Source: Reticulitermes speratus
Taxonomy: Eukaryota; Arthropoda; Insecta; Blattodea; Rhinotermitidae
Assembly (NCBI GenBank): GCA_021186555.1
Contig: JAJKFL010000011.1
Location: 2,407,501-2,471,500, forward strand
DNA: 64,000 bases
Direction: 5' to 3'
Shown here one piece after another: positions 1 to 12,057 of the stretch. Position 1 is the first letter of the stretch, and each line of letters opens with the position of its first letter. A model generated the notes under the pieces. It did not search any database. It was not told where the DNA came from and worked only from the letters and a program-made list of their open reading frames with translations. A program made the translations under genes and the position numbers.

Positions 1-3000
1 CAGTTGTCTGTGTCATTTTATTCTTTCCTTGTTGTATCTTCCAGTTGTCTGTGTCATTTTATTCTTTCCTTGTTGTATCTTCCAGTTGTCTGTGTCATTT
101 TATTCTTTCCTTGTTGTATCTTCCAGTTGTCTGTGTCATTTTCTTCTTTCCTTGTTGTATCTTCCAGTTGTCTGTGTCATTTTATTCTTTCCTTGTTGTA
201 TCTTTCAGTTGTCTGTGTCATTTTATTCTTTCCTTGTTGTATCTTCCAGTTGTCTGTGTCATTTTATTCTTTCCTTGTTGTATCTTCCAGTTGTCTGTGT
301 CATTTTATTCTTTCCTTGTTGTATCTTCCAGTTGTCTGTGTCATTTTATTCTTTCCTTGTTGTATCTTCCAGTTGTCTGTGTCATTTTATTCTTTCCTTG
401 TTGTATCTTCCAGTTGTCTGTGTCATTTTATTCTTTCCTTATTGTATCTTCCAGTTGTCTGTGTCATTTTATTCTTTCCTTGTTGTATCTTCCAGTTGTC
501 TGTGTCATTTTATTCTTTCCTTGTTGTATCTTCCAGTTGTCTGTGTCATTTTATTCTTTCCTTGTTGTATCTTCCAGTTGTCTGTGTCATTTTATTCTTT
601 CCTTGTTGTATCTTCCAGTTGTCTGTGTCATTTTATTCTTTCCTTGTTGTATGTTCCAGTTGTCTGTGTCATTTTATTCTTTCCTTGTTGTATCTTCCAG
701 TTGTCTGTGTCATTTTATTCTTTCCTTGTTGTATCTTCCAGTTGTCTGTGTCATTTTATTCTTTCCTTGTTGTATCTTCCAGTTGTCTGTGTCATTTTAT
801 TCTTTCCTTATTGTATCTTCCAGTTGTCTGTGTCATTTTATTCTTTCCTTGTTGTATCTTCCAGTTGTCTGTGTCATTTTATTCTTTCCTTGTTGTATCT
901 TCCAGTTGTCTGTGTCATTTTATTCTTTCCTTGTTGTATCTTCCAGTTGTCTGTGTCATTTTATTCTTTCCTTGTTGTATGTTCCAGTTGTCTGTGTCAT
1001 TTTATTCTTTCCTTGTTGTATCTTCCAGTTGTCTGTGTCATTTTATTCTTTCCTTGTTGTATCTTCCAGTTGTCTGTGTCATTTTATTCTTTCCTTGTTG
1101 TATCTTCCAGTTGTCTGTGTCATTTTATTCTTTCCTTGTTGTATCTTCCAGTTGTCTGTGTCATTTTCTTCTTTCCTTGTTGTATCTTCCAGTTGTCTGT
1201 GTCATTTTATTCTTTCCTTGTTGTATCTTCCAGTTGTCTGTGTCATTTTATTCTTTCCTTGTTGTATCTTCCAGTTGTCTGTGTCATTTTATTCTTTCCT
1301 TGTTTTATCTTCCAGTTGTCTGTGTCATTTTATTCTTTCCTTGTTGTATCTTCCAGTTGTCTGTGTCATTTTATTCTTTCCTTGTTGTATCTTCCAGTTG
1401 TCTGTGTCATTTTATTCTTTCCTTGTTGTATCTTCCAGTTGTCTGTGTCATTTTATTCTTTCCTTGTTGTATCTTCCAGTTGTCTGTGTCATTTTATTCT
1501 TTCCTTGTTGTATCTTCCAGTTGTCTGTGTCATTTTATTCTTTCCTTGTTGTATCTTCCAGTTGTCTGTGTCATTTTATTCTTTCCTTGTTGTATCTTCC
1601 AGTTGTCTGTGTCATTTTATTCTTTCCTTGTTGTATCTTCTAGTTGTCTGTGTCATTTTATTCTTTCGTTGTTGTATCTTCCAGTTGTCTGTGTCATTTT
1701 ATTCTTTCCTTGTTATATCTTCCAGTTGTCTGTGTCATTTTATTCTTTCCTTGTTGTATCTTCCAGTTGTCTGTGTCATTTTATTCTTTCCTTGTTGTAT
1801 CTTCCAGTTGTCTGTGTCATTTTATTCTTTCCTTGTTGTATCTTCCAGTTGTCTGTGTCATTTTATTCTTTCCTTGTTGTATCTTCCAGTTGTCTGTGTC
1901 ATTTTATTCTTTCCTTGTTGTATCTTCCAGTTGTCTGTGTCATTTTCTTCTTTCCTTGTTGTATCTTCCAGTTGTCTGTGTCATTTTATTCTTTCCTTGT
2001 TGTATCTTTCAGTTGTCTGTGTCATTTTATTCTTTCCTTGTTGTATCTTCCAGTTGTCTGTGTCATTTTATTCTTTCCTTGTTGTATCTTCCAGTTGTCT
2101 GTGTCATTTTATTCTTTCCTTGTTGTATCTTCCAGTTGTCTGTGTCATTTTATTCTTTCCTTGTTGTATCTTCCAGTTGTCTGTGTCATTTTATTCTTTC
2201 CTTGTTGTATCTTCCAGTTGTCTGTGTCATTTTATTCTTTCCTTATTGTATCTTCCAGTTGTCTGTGTCATTTTATTCTTTCCTTGTTGTATCTTCCAGT
2301 TGTCTGTGTCATTTTATTCTTTCCTTGTTGTATCTTCCAGTTGTCTGTGTCATTTTATTCTTTCCTTGTTGTATCTTCCAGTTGTCTGTGTCATTTTATT
2401 CTTTCCTTGTTGTATCTTCCAGTTGTCTGTGTCATTTTATTCTTTCCTTGTTGTATGTTCCAGTTGTCTGTGTCATTTTATTCTTTCCTTGTTGTATCTT
2501 CCAGTTGTCTGTGTCATTTTATTCTTTCCTTGTTGTATCTTCCAGTTGTCTGTGTCATTTTATTCTTTCCTTGTTGTATCTTCCAGTTGTCTGTGTCATT
2601 TTATTCTTTCCTTATTGTATCTTCCAGTTGTCTGTGTCATTTTATTCTTTCCTTGTTGTATCTTCCAGTTGTCTGTGTCATTTTATTCTTTCCTTGTTGT
2701 ATCTTCCAGTTGTCTGTGTCATTTTATTCTTTCCTTGTTGTATCTTCCAGTTGTCTGTGTCATTTTATTCTTTCCTTGTTGTATGTTCCAGTTGTCTGTG
2801 TCATTTTATTCTTTCCTTGTTGTATCTTCCAGTTGTCTGTGTCATTTTATTCTTTCCTTGTTGTATCTTCCAGTTGTCTGTGTCATTTTATTCTTTCCTT
2901 GTTGTATCTTCCAGTTGTCTGTGTCATTTTATTCTTTCCTTGTTGTATCTTCCAGTTGTCTGTGTCATTTTCTTCTTTCCTTGTTGTATCTTCCAGTTGT

Positions 3001-3100
3001 CTGTGTCATTTTCTTCTTTCCTTGTTGTATCTTCCAGTTGTCTGTGTCATTTTATTCTTTCCTTGTTGTATCTTCCAGTTGTCTGTGTCATTTTATTCTC
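1..3100. repeat. 41-bp minisatellite array, about 75.6 copies
   Basis: The unit begins CAGTTGTCTGTGTCATTTTA and has an exact 41-bp period from position 1 (unit starts 1, 42 ... 3035, 3076) without a single indel; only substitutions occur. The array is cut by the window edge, so it is longer than seen. Because 41 is not a multiple of three and the unit has no stop in any forward frame, long open frames run through all three plus frames; these are by-products. Variant units recur at an offset of exactly 44 units (1804 bp), showing a higher-order block. It ends in a broken unit at about 3100. Confidence 0.98.
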
Positions 3101-4739
3101 TGTCTTATAACCGAACTTTGCTGGTTACTTTTTATTAATTTGATACACATCAAATTAATAGACTGTTCTCTTCCAAAAGGTTAACTTTGTTTATTTTTAT
3201 TACAATACAACGTTAGCACAAAACCATCCGTCTACTCTTTTCCTTTTACTCTCGCCAACTGACTCGGGACACCTGGTCCCTTGTCGTTGCTGCTATATTT
3301 AGACGAGTGGAAGGGGAGAGCCGAACTGCTCCAACAATACGAGCATTTAATAATGTTTCAATAATGTTCGGCTACAGTCTCATATTCACATTTATGTCCG
3401 AAGTAAGATTTGCAAGACATTGACTTCCAATCAGACGACCGACCGCTGGACACTGGCCGCCATGCCTCCCCCATCCAAATAAGCGCGTGTCCATTAGCCG
3501 CTTTGACCCAAGCGACTCTACCAGTACCTGAATGGCCAATACGAAGTGGGCATAAACTAAAATAAAGGAACACGCTGTAAACCCACTAATGAAATTTGTC
3601 CATGTCGACATGTTGGCTGCAATAAATCAGCTGCCCACATTCCTGACCAATTGAATATATGCGTGCTGTGAGAGGCATTTGAATTACGAACTACTGCTCG
3701 CTGCTTACTGGTGTCGCCACTTAAAGTCGCATCAAACGACGCTGAATCGCAATATTTATCATGCAGTTCGATTTTCTAAGGTTGTTTAACCACAATTTCA
3801 TTCTATTATCATCTCAACGGCCTTGCAGTAATCGTTAAATTTACAAACTACATCAGTACAAACGACCACAAAACACTTTTAAAGCATCACCGAAATCCGG
3901 ATGTGTATTTATGACTTCAGTCGGTGTAAGATAAACGTGTCAAACAAGATTCCCCTCCTCTTCGTTTAAAGGTAAAGGTAGACTTGTTCCTACGTCCAGT
4001 AACATTTCCACAATGGCGTATAAGTTAAATCAGTTCTAAGCTACACGCCTTCTAAACCAGTAACACTGTACTGTCTCTCCCGGTATTTGGTGGTCTCTGA
4101 TAGCAGGGCCTTGGCCTCAAATCCGCATAGTTGTGACGTTTTAGCCAGGTTCTTTGCCAGCTGTACATTTTACATGCGATTTCTGTCCTGTTGTCGTAAT
4201 GTCCCTAGTTGCATTTGAGCTTGAGACCGCAAATGTCGCCTTATGACGCTCAAAATATTTTGATAATGGCGCCGCTTTCTTGCCTCTACCTTGAGACTTT
4301 TATGCCACTCGCTAGCGGACCAGAAATCTCAAACCTCGAGTAGACTGTAGATGTAGTTGAGTGGTCATCTACATGCTCTGGTGCCTTATTTGAACATGGG
4401 AGAGTCACTCTTAAACCTTTAAAGATGAATACTAAAAAAGCAACCCCATTACAGACCTGGACAGGCCCTTAGGGTCCCAGGAGGTTAAGGCTCCCAGATT
4501 TTTAGACAATCGGCACATGAAGGTGGTAAGGTTGTCAGCCCTACGCACCGGCCGCCTTTACCCCCCAGTAAAGATTCCTGGTACTCATTTCTGTTAGAGG
4601 CTGAGTCGACCCCAGGGCCATAGTGCGACCGGAAGGATTATGTCAATGAATTAATTCCAGTGACACCAAAAGATGAATACTAAGCTGAATTATATTTAAA
4701 GATTCATTTCGTACCGCGCTGTAAACACCCTCCCTTACT
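3101..4739. other. Non-coding stretch with repeat remnants
   Basis: No gene is supported. About 4440-4640 looks like a decayed dispersed repeat (phrases such as GGCCGCCTTTACCCCCCAGT and CCCCAGGGCCATAGTGCGAC resemble SINE-type arthropod repeats). An 'AAAGGTAAAGGTA' string at 3968-3980 resembles the tail of SINE family A. Short open frames on the minus strand at 3358-3611 have no recognisable domain. Confidence 0.5.
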
Positions 4740-6065
4740 TTTTTTACAGATTTTTAACCAACAAATGCACTTTTTATTTTCGTATTTTGTTCAATTCACC
4801 CTACACATGTTTCGGCCGTGACTCGGCCATCATCACGGTACATTGATAAGATCACTTCACTGTTCACTGGTCCATTTGGTATTATCACAGAACCGTTACA
4901 CTGTTTGAGGTTATAGCCTCAAACATTGTAACGGTTCTGTAATGTTCTGTAATGTTTGAGGCTATAGCCTCAATCATTGTAACGGTTCTGTAATGTTCTG
5001 TAATGTTTGAGGCTATAGCCTCAAACATTGTAACGGTTCTGTAATAATACCAAATGGACCAGTGAACAGTGAAGTGATCTTATCAATGTACCGTGATGAT
5101 GGCCGAGTCACGGCCGAAACATGTGTAGGTGAATTGAACAAAATACGAAAATAAAAAGTGCATTATTTGGTTAAAAAACTGAAAATTAATGTCAAGATGC
5201 ACGGCGAGCACAATGAACACAACGTGAACACAACGTAAAAATACACAACGTGAACACAACTTGAACACAACGTGAACACAACTTGAACACAACGTGAACA
5301 CAACTTGAAAACAACACAACGTGAACACAACTTGAACACAACTGAACACAACTTGAACACACGTGAACACAACTTGAACACAACGTGAACACAACTTGAA
5401 CACAACGTGAACACAACTTGAACACAACGTGAACACAACTTGAACACAACGTGAACACAACTTGAACACAACGTGAACACAACTTGAACACAACGTGAAC
5501 ACAACTTGAACACAACGTGAACACAACGTGAACACAACGTGAACACAACTTGAACACAACGTGAACACAACGTGAACACAACTTGAACACAACGTGAACA
5601 CAACTTGAACACAACGTGAACACAACTTGAACACAACGTGAACACAACTTGAACACAACTGAACACAACTGAACACAACTTGAACACAACGTGAACACAA
5701 CTTGAACACAACGTGAACACAACTTGAACACAACGTGAACACAACTTGAACACAACTGACAATGAACACAACTATGAACACAACGTGAACACAACTTGAA
5801 CACAACGTGAACACAACTTGAACACAACGTGAACACAACTTGAACACAACGTGAACACAACTTGAACACAACTGAACACAACGTGAACACAACTGAACAA
5901 ACTAACACAACGTGAACACAACTTGAACACAACGTGAACACAACTTGAACACAACGTGAACACAACTTGAACACAACGTGAACACAACTTGAACACAACG
6001 TGAACACAACTTGAACACAACGTGAACACAACTTGAACACAACGTGAACACAACGTGAAAAGTAA
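4740..6065. mobile_element. Foldback retroposon carrying its own 22-bp minisatellite
   Basis: Inverted arms (about 4748-4900 and 5030-5181) surround three tandem copies of a palindrome-bearing unit (GTTTGAGGCTATAGCCTCAA, 4897-5045). Each arm has the family motif GGCCGAAACATGTGTAGG. The right side continues through the family end ATGCACGGCG (5198-5207) into the 22-bp array. The whole is flanked by a 13-bp direct repeat ACCCTCCCTTACT at 4727-4739 and 6066-6078, so the foldback and the array behave as one insertion. It is assigned to the ribozyme-bearing foldback family (Penelope-like by inference). No protein is encoded. Confidence 0.8.
5208..6058. repeat. 22-bp minisatellite (dimer of 11-mers)
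   Basis: Alternating 11-mers CGTGAACACAA and CTTGAACACAA make a 22-bp unit, about 38 copies, with a few 1-bp and larger irregularities (around 5340, 5660, 5755, 5890). It occupies the terminal part of the foldback at 4740-6065. Its 11-mer resembles the family's terminal 'CAACAGTGTGA', so it probably grew from the element end. Long minus-strand frames rich in Cys, Val and Ser are repeat by-products. Confidence 0.95.
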
Positions 6066-6078
6066 ACCCTCCCTTACT

Positions 6079-8194
6079 GTTATCAAAACCAATCCATGCT
6101 GTATAAGGAAGTAATCGCTGCTTGTTCTAAGAACCACGCCAAACACATACATGCAGTCTGTTGGTTGACTGCAGAATGTTGAATGTTAAACCTGGTGGCA
6201 CGTAAAGGAACCATTCACTGGTCTTTAAAGATTTACCCATTGAACTGGAAGGAGGTTGGACCCAGACGATTTCTCAATAGAGTGCGGGTAAAGAGATAAT
6301 CCGTTCCTTACCGAGTTTTCGACCCATATATGGGCTTAATTTTACATTGTATTGTTATTTTTTAGCCGTGTAATTTTAGCACAGGTTTGCTGAAGCTTTT
6401 ATGTGGTGCGGGCAACTTCGGCAAAATTTGGTCTGCTTCCGGCAATATGAAATTCAGTACTCAGAATGACTAATAAGTGTAGGTCTACGTATAATTGTAT
6501 GTATATTTCTAACTGTGTGTTTTTCTATACAGCATTTGCAATGAAAAACCTATTGACAATGGCAGGAAAATTTATTATAAATCAATTTACAACTTAGGCT
6601 AGGGCGTCGCTATTTTTAGCACATTTTTACATAATGGATTATAATGTATATCTCCGTAAATAAACAGCTCACGAGTTTTCACAACTATTTCGGTGTTTTT
6701 TTCTGCGTTGTAAGGAAAAGATTTAAGATATATTTTCTCATTAAAAATTCCCCCCCCCCCCCCCCAGGGCAACATAACACTGTGTCGCGGGCAACATGTT
6801 GCCCGCGGGCTACGGGTTGAGAGATCCGGTTTTAGCTGGCGTTTGTGGACATGGATTGGTACAGTATCATCAGTCGAGGACTGCTGGTCGCCCGGACCGC
6901 ACAGCTTTACTGTTTTCAGTACCTGACTGTCACTATTAATCTAAAAAAAATGTGTGGGACGCACGATAATTGCAACAGAAGCCATCCTCAGACGTCTTGT
7001 ACCAGAGCAAGTTTTTCCTCTCCTATCAACCGCCTGAAACGTTTCCGACAGGTGTATAAAATAATTAAATTCTTCTTTCAGCTGAGTTTTCAGTGGAGCT
7101 CAATGTTTGCTTTCATCCGCTGGCAGCACTACCTAGTGTAAGGAATTGTGAAGATGTCTGCGAGTAGTATAGCCGAATTAACTTGATATTTTAATGGTAT
7201 TAGTGTTGTAACTGAGCCACCATGTTGGCATACAAAAAGCCTGCTTCGCTCCGGCAACAGAGAAACATGTTCAAACGAAAAAGGTAATTGGTTTTTGAAA
7301 AGCCACTGTCAGTCATTCAGACCATCTGGTAAATGGAGAATTATAGTGCAGTAACCCACGATTATGCACTTCTAATTCTAACAATTTAACATCTCTATTT
7401 TCAGCAACAATGTTGATATAAACTGTAACAGTTGAAAGATCCTTCCAAATAGTCCGTCCTTAACAGTAAACAATTGAATTCGAATTAAATGCTGACGCCT
7501 GAGAACAGAAATTCCTTTACGTAACGTAATATTTAACTGTTTGAAGTTCAGTGGTTACAATACGTACCGCTTACTGTGATACTAAGAAATCCAACATGTT
7601 GCCCACACTATGTACTCGCGTATTGCTTGTGGTTCACATAGTAATCAGCTGTGAACATTACTTTCCTAAACATTATTAAAGTTTGGCCTTTATAGTGAAC
7701 ACGAATTATGTTCCCTGTGACGTACGAACTCAAGTTCTAAATATAATTTGTCTTCAAAGTATTAACAAGGCGAGGAATTGCGAAGTATTTGAACTGTAAT
7801 ACATATCGTGAGAGATGGCGATGTAAATATGAAAATAAGAACAGGTTAACGGTCCTGTGTAACTACAGAAATCACATTACTTGGCAACTCATAAAATCAA
7901 ATCGTAAAAAAGGTTTACTTTTCATATTGATAAAAATCTCTAAAGTTATTTTTAAAAAAAAAACCTCATAATAATCGTCTCAGTATTGAATTTAATTCGA
8001 TCGCCTGATAATTGCCACTGTCCGATAGAAAGACTTCAGAGCATTGACAGTTGCTCTGTAGGATTTTGATGGAGGTCATGTGATATACAAGGTTTCTGAT
8101 TGAAAGGTATTCTGATTAACAAGGCAAAGAATAGAAGCTCGGGGTTTATAGAACACTGTTTATTTTCGATAGTTTGATTCTTGGCAGGGGCAAA
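6079..8194. other. Non-coding stretch; poly-C run and short palindrome
   Basis: No gene is supported. A run of 16 C lies at 6750-6765. A perfect 22-bp palindrome (CGCGGGCAACA and its complement) lies at 6786-6807. The open frame at 6845-7141 (98 codons) has no recognisable domain or repeat, and its codon usage is unremarkable. The rest is AT-rich and shows nothing I recognise. Confidence 0.5.
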
Positions 8195-8380
8195 ATGTTT
8201 TACTTTTCTCCAAAACGTCCGGATAGACTCTGGGACCCAAATTCATATTCAATGGATATCGGAAGTCCTGTCCCCGGGGGTAAAGCTGCCGGGGCATGGA
8301 ACCAACCAATCACCTCCGTCTAGTGCTAAGGTGAAGGATAAGTGGATCTATATTTCTAGTCCCCTATTTGCCTTTATGGT
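8195..8380 (+). mobile_element. SINE family A fragment (body only)
   Basis: The body matches the family A copy at 40250-40871 in the same order: a 'CTTTTCTCC...GTCC...GACTCTGGG' segment, then the 'GGTAAAG...GCCGGGGCATG' segment, then 'TCTAGTGCTAAGGTGAAGGA...GTGGATCTATAT'. The tRNA-like head and the tail are missing or decayed. Orientation is plus by comparison with the headed copies. Confidence 0.55.
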
Positions 8381-8889
8381 ATATCTTTGTTATGGAACTT
8401 AGGGTCAAAACTCTAATATTTATGCCACTCCTAGTCTAGCAGATACGCTGACCTTTGTTACTGACCGACTGGAATCCACGTGTGGTCTTATTGTAAAGCT
8501 TGGCCGTTGTTACAATTACATATAGATATACATCAATTACTGCGCGTTTTATCGCTTCATGCCATTAATTCGTCTTAACAATACTAACGTGAGATCGCCA
8601 GAAACATTTTGAAGCTCTGGTTTCTAATGCCGGGGTCTGGAATGTAGCAGTAGTGTGTTGACAGGCGACACTTTGCGACGATTATTAATGGACGTGACAT
8701 TGCGACTGACAGGAATGGGTCTTAGACTGTCACATGGCTTCGCGGTACAGTTTGTTAGGGTGTGTCATGCCTTGCACCCTTCTTCAGTGAAGCAGACATA
8801 TTCGTTAAGGAGTGTCCAGAATATTTGACTTTCTGTTGTGTCCACTGCCATGATATTCGGTGTCATGTTGCCGGTTGTCACAAGTGTTG
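8381..8889. other. Non-coding stretch
   Basis: Nothing recognised. It leads into the 49-bp array. Confidence 0.4.
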
Positions 8890-9335
8890 CTTCGGTGCTT
8901 GACGCTACAGAGTGGTGCATAGCGAGCCTCTCTTTGAACTTCGGTGCTTGACGCTACAGAGTGGCGCATAGCGAGCCTCTCTTTGAACTTCGGTGCTTGA
9001 CGCTACAGAGTGGTGCATAGCGAGCCTGTCTTTGAACTTCGGTGCTTGACGCTACAGAGTGGCGCATAGCGAGCCTCTCTTTGAACTTCGGTGCTTGACG
9101 CTACAGAATGGCGCATAGCGAGCTTCTCTTTGAACTTCGGTGCTTGACGCTACAGAATGGCGCATAGCGAGCCTCTCTTTGAACTTCGGTGCTTGACGCT
9201 ACAGAATGGCGCATAGCGAGCTTCTCTTTGAACTTCGGTGCTTGACGCTACAGAGTGGTGCATAGCGAGCCTGTCTTTGAACTTCGGTGCTTGAAGCTAC
9301 AGAGTGGCGCATAGCGAGCCTCTCTTTGAAGTGCT
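8890..9335. repeat. 49-bp minisatellite, about 9 copies
   Basis: The unit starts CTTCGGTGCTTGACGCTACA and has a 49-bp period (starts 8890, 8939, ...). Units differ at a few sites (GAGTGG/GAATGG, GGCGCA/GGTGCA, GCCTCTC/GCTTCTC/GCCTGTC), and combinations recur, so small blocks were co-duplicated. No gene is present. Confidence 0.95.
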
Positions 9336-9582
9336 GAACCTGTAACGCACCACCGAAACCCAGAGCTCCGGTCGACCGTCGATTCTCCATTCCGGGGCTC
9401 CTACCAAATATCTACAAACGGGATTCGAGAACCTGAAAACGGAGAGGCCATGGACCACATTGGCCTGTAGCGGCATGCGGGTTAATTGTACAAGTACAGG
9501 CTTGTGTGTCTTTCATATTAATTCACTGCAAGGGCTGCTTTAATGAAGGGTTTTATTGAAACTCTATCTCCAGCTGTCACTC

Positions 9583-9752
9583 TCTTTGTCTGTCTGTCTG
9601 TCTGTGTGCCTGCCTGTCTCTTTGCCTGTTTGTCTCTCTGTCTGTATGTCTGTCTGTCTGCCAGTCTGATTGTCTGTCTGCCTGTGTGTCTGTCTTTCTA
9701 TTTGTGTGTCCGTCCGTCCTTGTGTCTATCACCTCTCTCTCTGTTTGTGTTT
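9583..9752. repeat. Degenerate (TCTG)n microsatellite
   Basis: Imperfect TCTG/TGTC tetranucleotide tract with C/T interruptions. Open frames here on either strand are repeat by-products. Confidence 0.9.
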
Positions 9753-9889
9753 TCACGCGCGCGTCTTTTTTCGAAACTTGACAAATTTCCACCAAAACTG
9801 TAAATACAGTCCTTACAAGGCAGAAGCATGTAAGTTTCATCACTCTAATAATTATTAAGGGAAAAACACAGGCCGGATGTGTTCGAGAA

Positions 9890-11654
9890 CGGAGTGCTGA
9901 GGAGATGTCTGTTTGTACGACAGAGGTTGATTTGTGACGGGCTTCGTGACTGTTACTTATCAGATTGATCAAACGGGGTGCTGAGGAGATGTCTGTGTGT
10001 ACCACAGAGGTTGATTTGTGAAGGGCTTCGTGACTGTTACTTATCAGAGTGATCAAACGGGGTGCTGAGGAGATGTCTGTGTGTACGACAGAGGTTGATT
10101 TGTGACGGGCTTCATAACTGTTTACTTATCAGAGTGATCAAACGGAGTGCTGAGGAGATGTCTGTGTGTACGACAGAGGTTGATTTGTGACGGGCTTCAT
10201 AACTGTTACTTATCAGAGTGATCAAACGGAGTGCTGAGGAGATGTCTGTGTGTACGACAGAGGTTGATTTGTGACGGGCTTCATAACTGTTACTTATCAG
10301 AGTGATCAAACGGGGTGCTGAGGAGATGTCTGTGTGTACGACAGAGGTTGATTTGTGACGGGCTTCATAACTGTTACTTATCAGAGTGATCAAACGGGGT
10401 GCTGAGGAGATGTCTGTGTGTACGACAGAGGTTGATTTGTGACGGCTGTCATAACTGTTACTTATCAGAGTGATCAAACGGAGTGCTGAGGAGATGTCTG
10501 TGTGTACGACAGAGGTTGATTTGTGAAGGGCTTCGTGACTGTTACTTATCAGAGTGATCAAACGGGGTGCTGAGGAGATGTCTGTGTGTACGACAGAGGT
10601 TGATTTGTGACGGGCTTCATAACTGTTACTTATCAGAGTGATCAAACGGAGTGCTGAGGAGATGTCTGTGTGTACGACAGAGGTTGATTTGTGAAGGGCT
10701 TCGTGACTGTTACTTATCAGAGTGATCAAACGGAGTGCTGAGGAGATGTCTGTGTGTACGACAGAGGTTGATTTGTGAAGGGCTTCGTGACTGTTACTTA
10801 TCAGAGTGATCAAACGGGGTGCTGAGGAGATGTCTGTGTGTACGACAGAGGTTGATTTGTGAAGGGCTTCGTGACTGTTACTTATCAGAGTGATCAAACG
10901 GAGTGCTGAGGAGATGTCTGTGTGTACGACAGAGGTTGATTTGTGAAGGGCTTCGTGACTGTTACTTATCAGAGTGATCAAACGGAGTGCTGAGGAGATG
11001 TCTGTGTGTACGACAGAGGTTGATTTGTGAAGGGCTTCGTGACTGTTACTTATCAGAGTGATCAAACGGGGTGCTGAGGAGATGTCTGTGTGTACGACAG
11101 AGGTTGATTTGTGAAGGGCTTCGTGACTGTTACTTATCAGAGTGATCAAACGGGGTGCTGAGGAGATGTCTGTGTGTACGACAGAGGTTGATTTGTGAAG
11201 GGCTTCGTGACTGTTACTTATCAGAGTGATCAAACGGGGTGCTGAGGAGATGTCTGTGTGTACGACAGAGGTTGATTTGTGACGGGCTTCGTGACTGTTA
11301 CTTATCAGAGTGATCAAACGGAGTGCTGAGGAGATGTCTGTGTGTACGACAGAGGTTGATTTGTGAAGGGCTTCGTGACTGTTACTTATCAGAGTGATCA
11401 AACGGAGTGCTGAGGAGATGTCTGTGTGTACGACAGAGGTTGATTTGTGACGGGCTTCATAACTGTTACTTATCAGATTGATCAAACGGAGTGCTGAGGA
11501 GATGTCTGTGTGTACGACAGAGGTTGATTTGTGAAGGGCTTCGTGACTGTTACTTATCAGAGTGATCAAACGGAGTGCTGAGGAGATGTCTGTGTGTACG
11601 ACAGAGGTTGATTTGTGAAGGGCTTCGTGACTGTTACTTATCAGAGTGATCAAA
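9890..11654. repeat. 84-bp minisatellite, about 21 copies
   Basis: The unit starts GGAGTGCTGAGGAGATGTCT and ends CAGAGTGATCAAAC, 84 bp. 84 is 28 codons, so a minus-strand frame stays open for 513 codons (10112-11653); this is a by-product. Two variant positions alternate (GGAGTGC/GGGGTGC; GACGGGCTTCATAA/GAAGGGCTTCGTGA), giving mixed blocks. The last unit runs without a gap into a LINE coding end at 11655. Confidence 0.96.
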
Positions 11655-11897
11655 CCAAGGAAAACGGATTGGGCGGGGAATGTGGCGCATATGGAGGAGA
11701 AGAGAAATGCATATTGTGTTCTGGTAGGGGAACCTGAAGGACGGAGCCCACTTGGAAGACCTAAGCATAAATGGGAGGATAATATTAAAATGTTTCTTAA
11801 ATAAATAGTACGGAATGGCGTAGACTGGATTTATTTGGCTCTGGACAGGTACAAGTGGCGGGCTGTTGTGAACACGATAATGAACGTTGGGTTTTAA
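11655..11897 (+). pseudogene. LINE reverse-transcriptase ORF C-terminal end (5'-truncated)
   Basis: Reading from 11655 gives a frame with the insect LINE hallmark segments WAGNVAHMEE, VLVGEPEGRSPLGRPKHKWE and DNIKMFLK, then an in-frame stop, then VRNGVDWIYLALDRYKWRAV to a final TAA at 11895-11897. This is the conserved tail of a Jockey/RTE-like non-LTR retrotransposon polyprotein, a family I know from many insect genomes. Only the last about 80 codons remain, with one internal stop, so it is dead. The preceding minisatellite unit supplies the upstream 'RVIK' codons of the usual LINE sequence, suggesting that the array and the LINE piece are linked. An intact partner elsewhere cannot be judged from this window. 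Confidence 0.8.
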
Positions 11898-12057
11898 TAA
11901 CATTCGGTGAATTTGTTGAGTAGGCTAGGAACTACTGGCTGCACAAAAAGTACCGCTTCATGCAGCTGGTTACCTAAGAATCCATAATGCCTCATCAAAA
12001 TCGTAAGGTAACTTAACGCAATGTAACGTAACGTAGTGTCTTATTTCTTTGTTACAG
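11898..12057. other. Intron-like sequence upstream of exon
   Basis: It ends in a pyrimidine-rich stretch and acceptor (TTATTTCTTTGTTACAG, 12041-12057). No other feature is seen. Confidence 0.5.

Noticed and set aside
4-3184. Open frames over 1000 codons in all plus frames, rich in Cys, Phe and Ser
   Set aside because: They follow from a stop-free 41-bp unit whose length is not a multiple of three; substitutions show no frame preference.
6845-7141. 98-codon open frame
   Set aside because: No recognisable domain, codon bias or splice context; length is compatible with chance.
10112-11653. 513-codon minus-strand frame of 28-residue repeats
   Set aside because: 84-bp minisatellite by-product; no start context, domain or codon bias.
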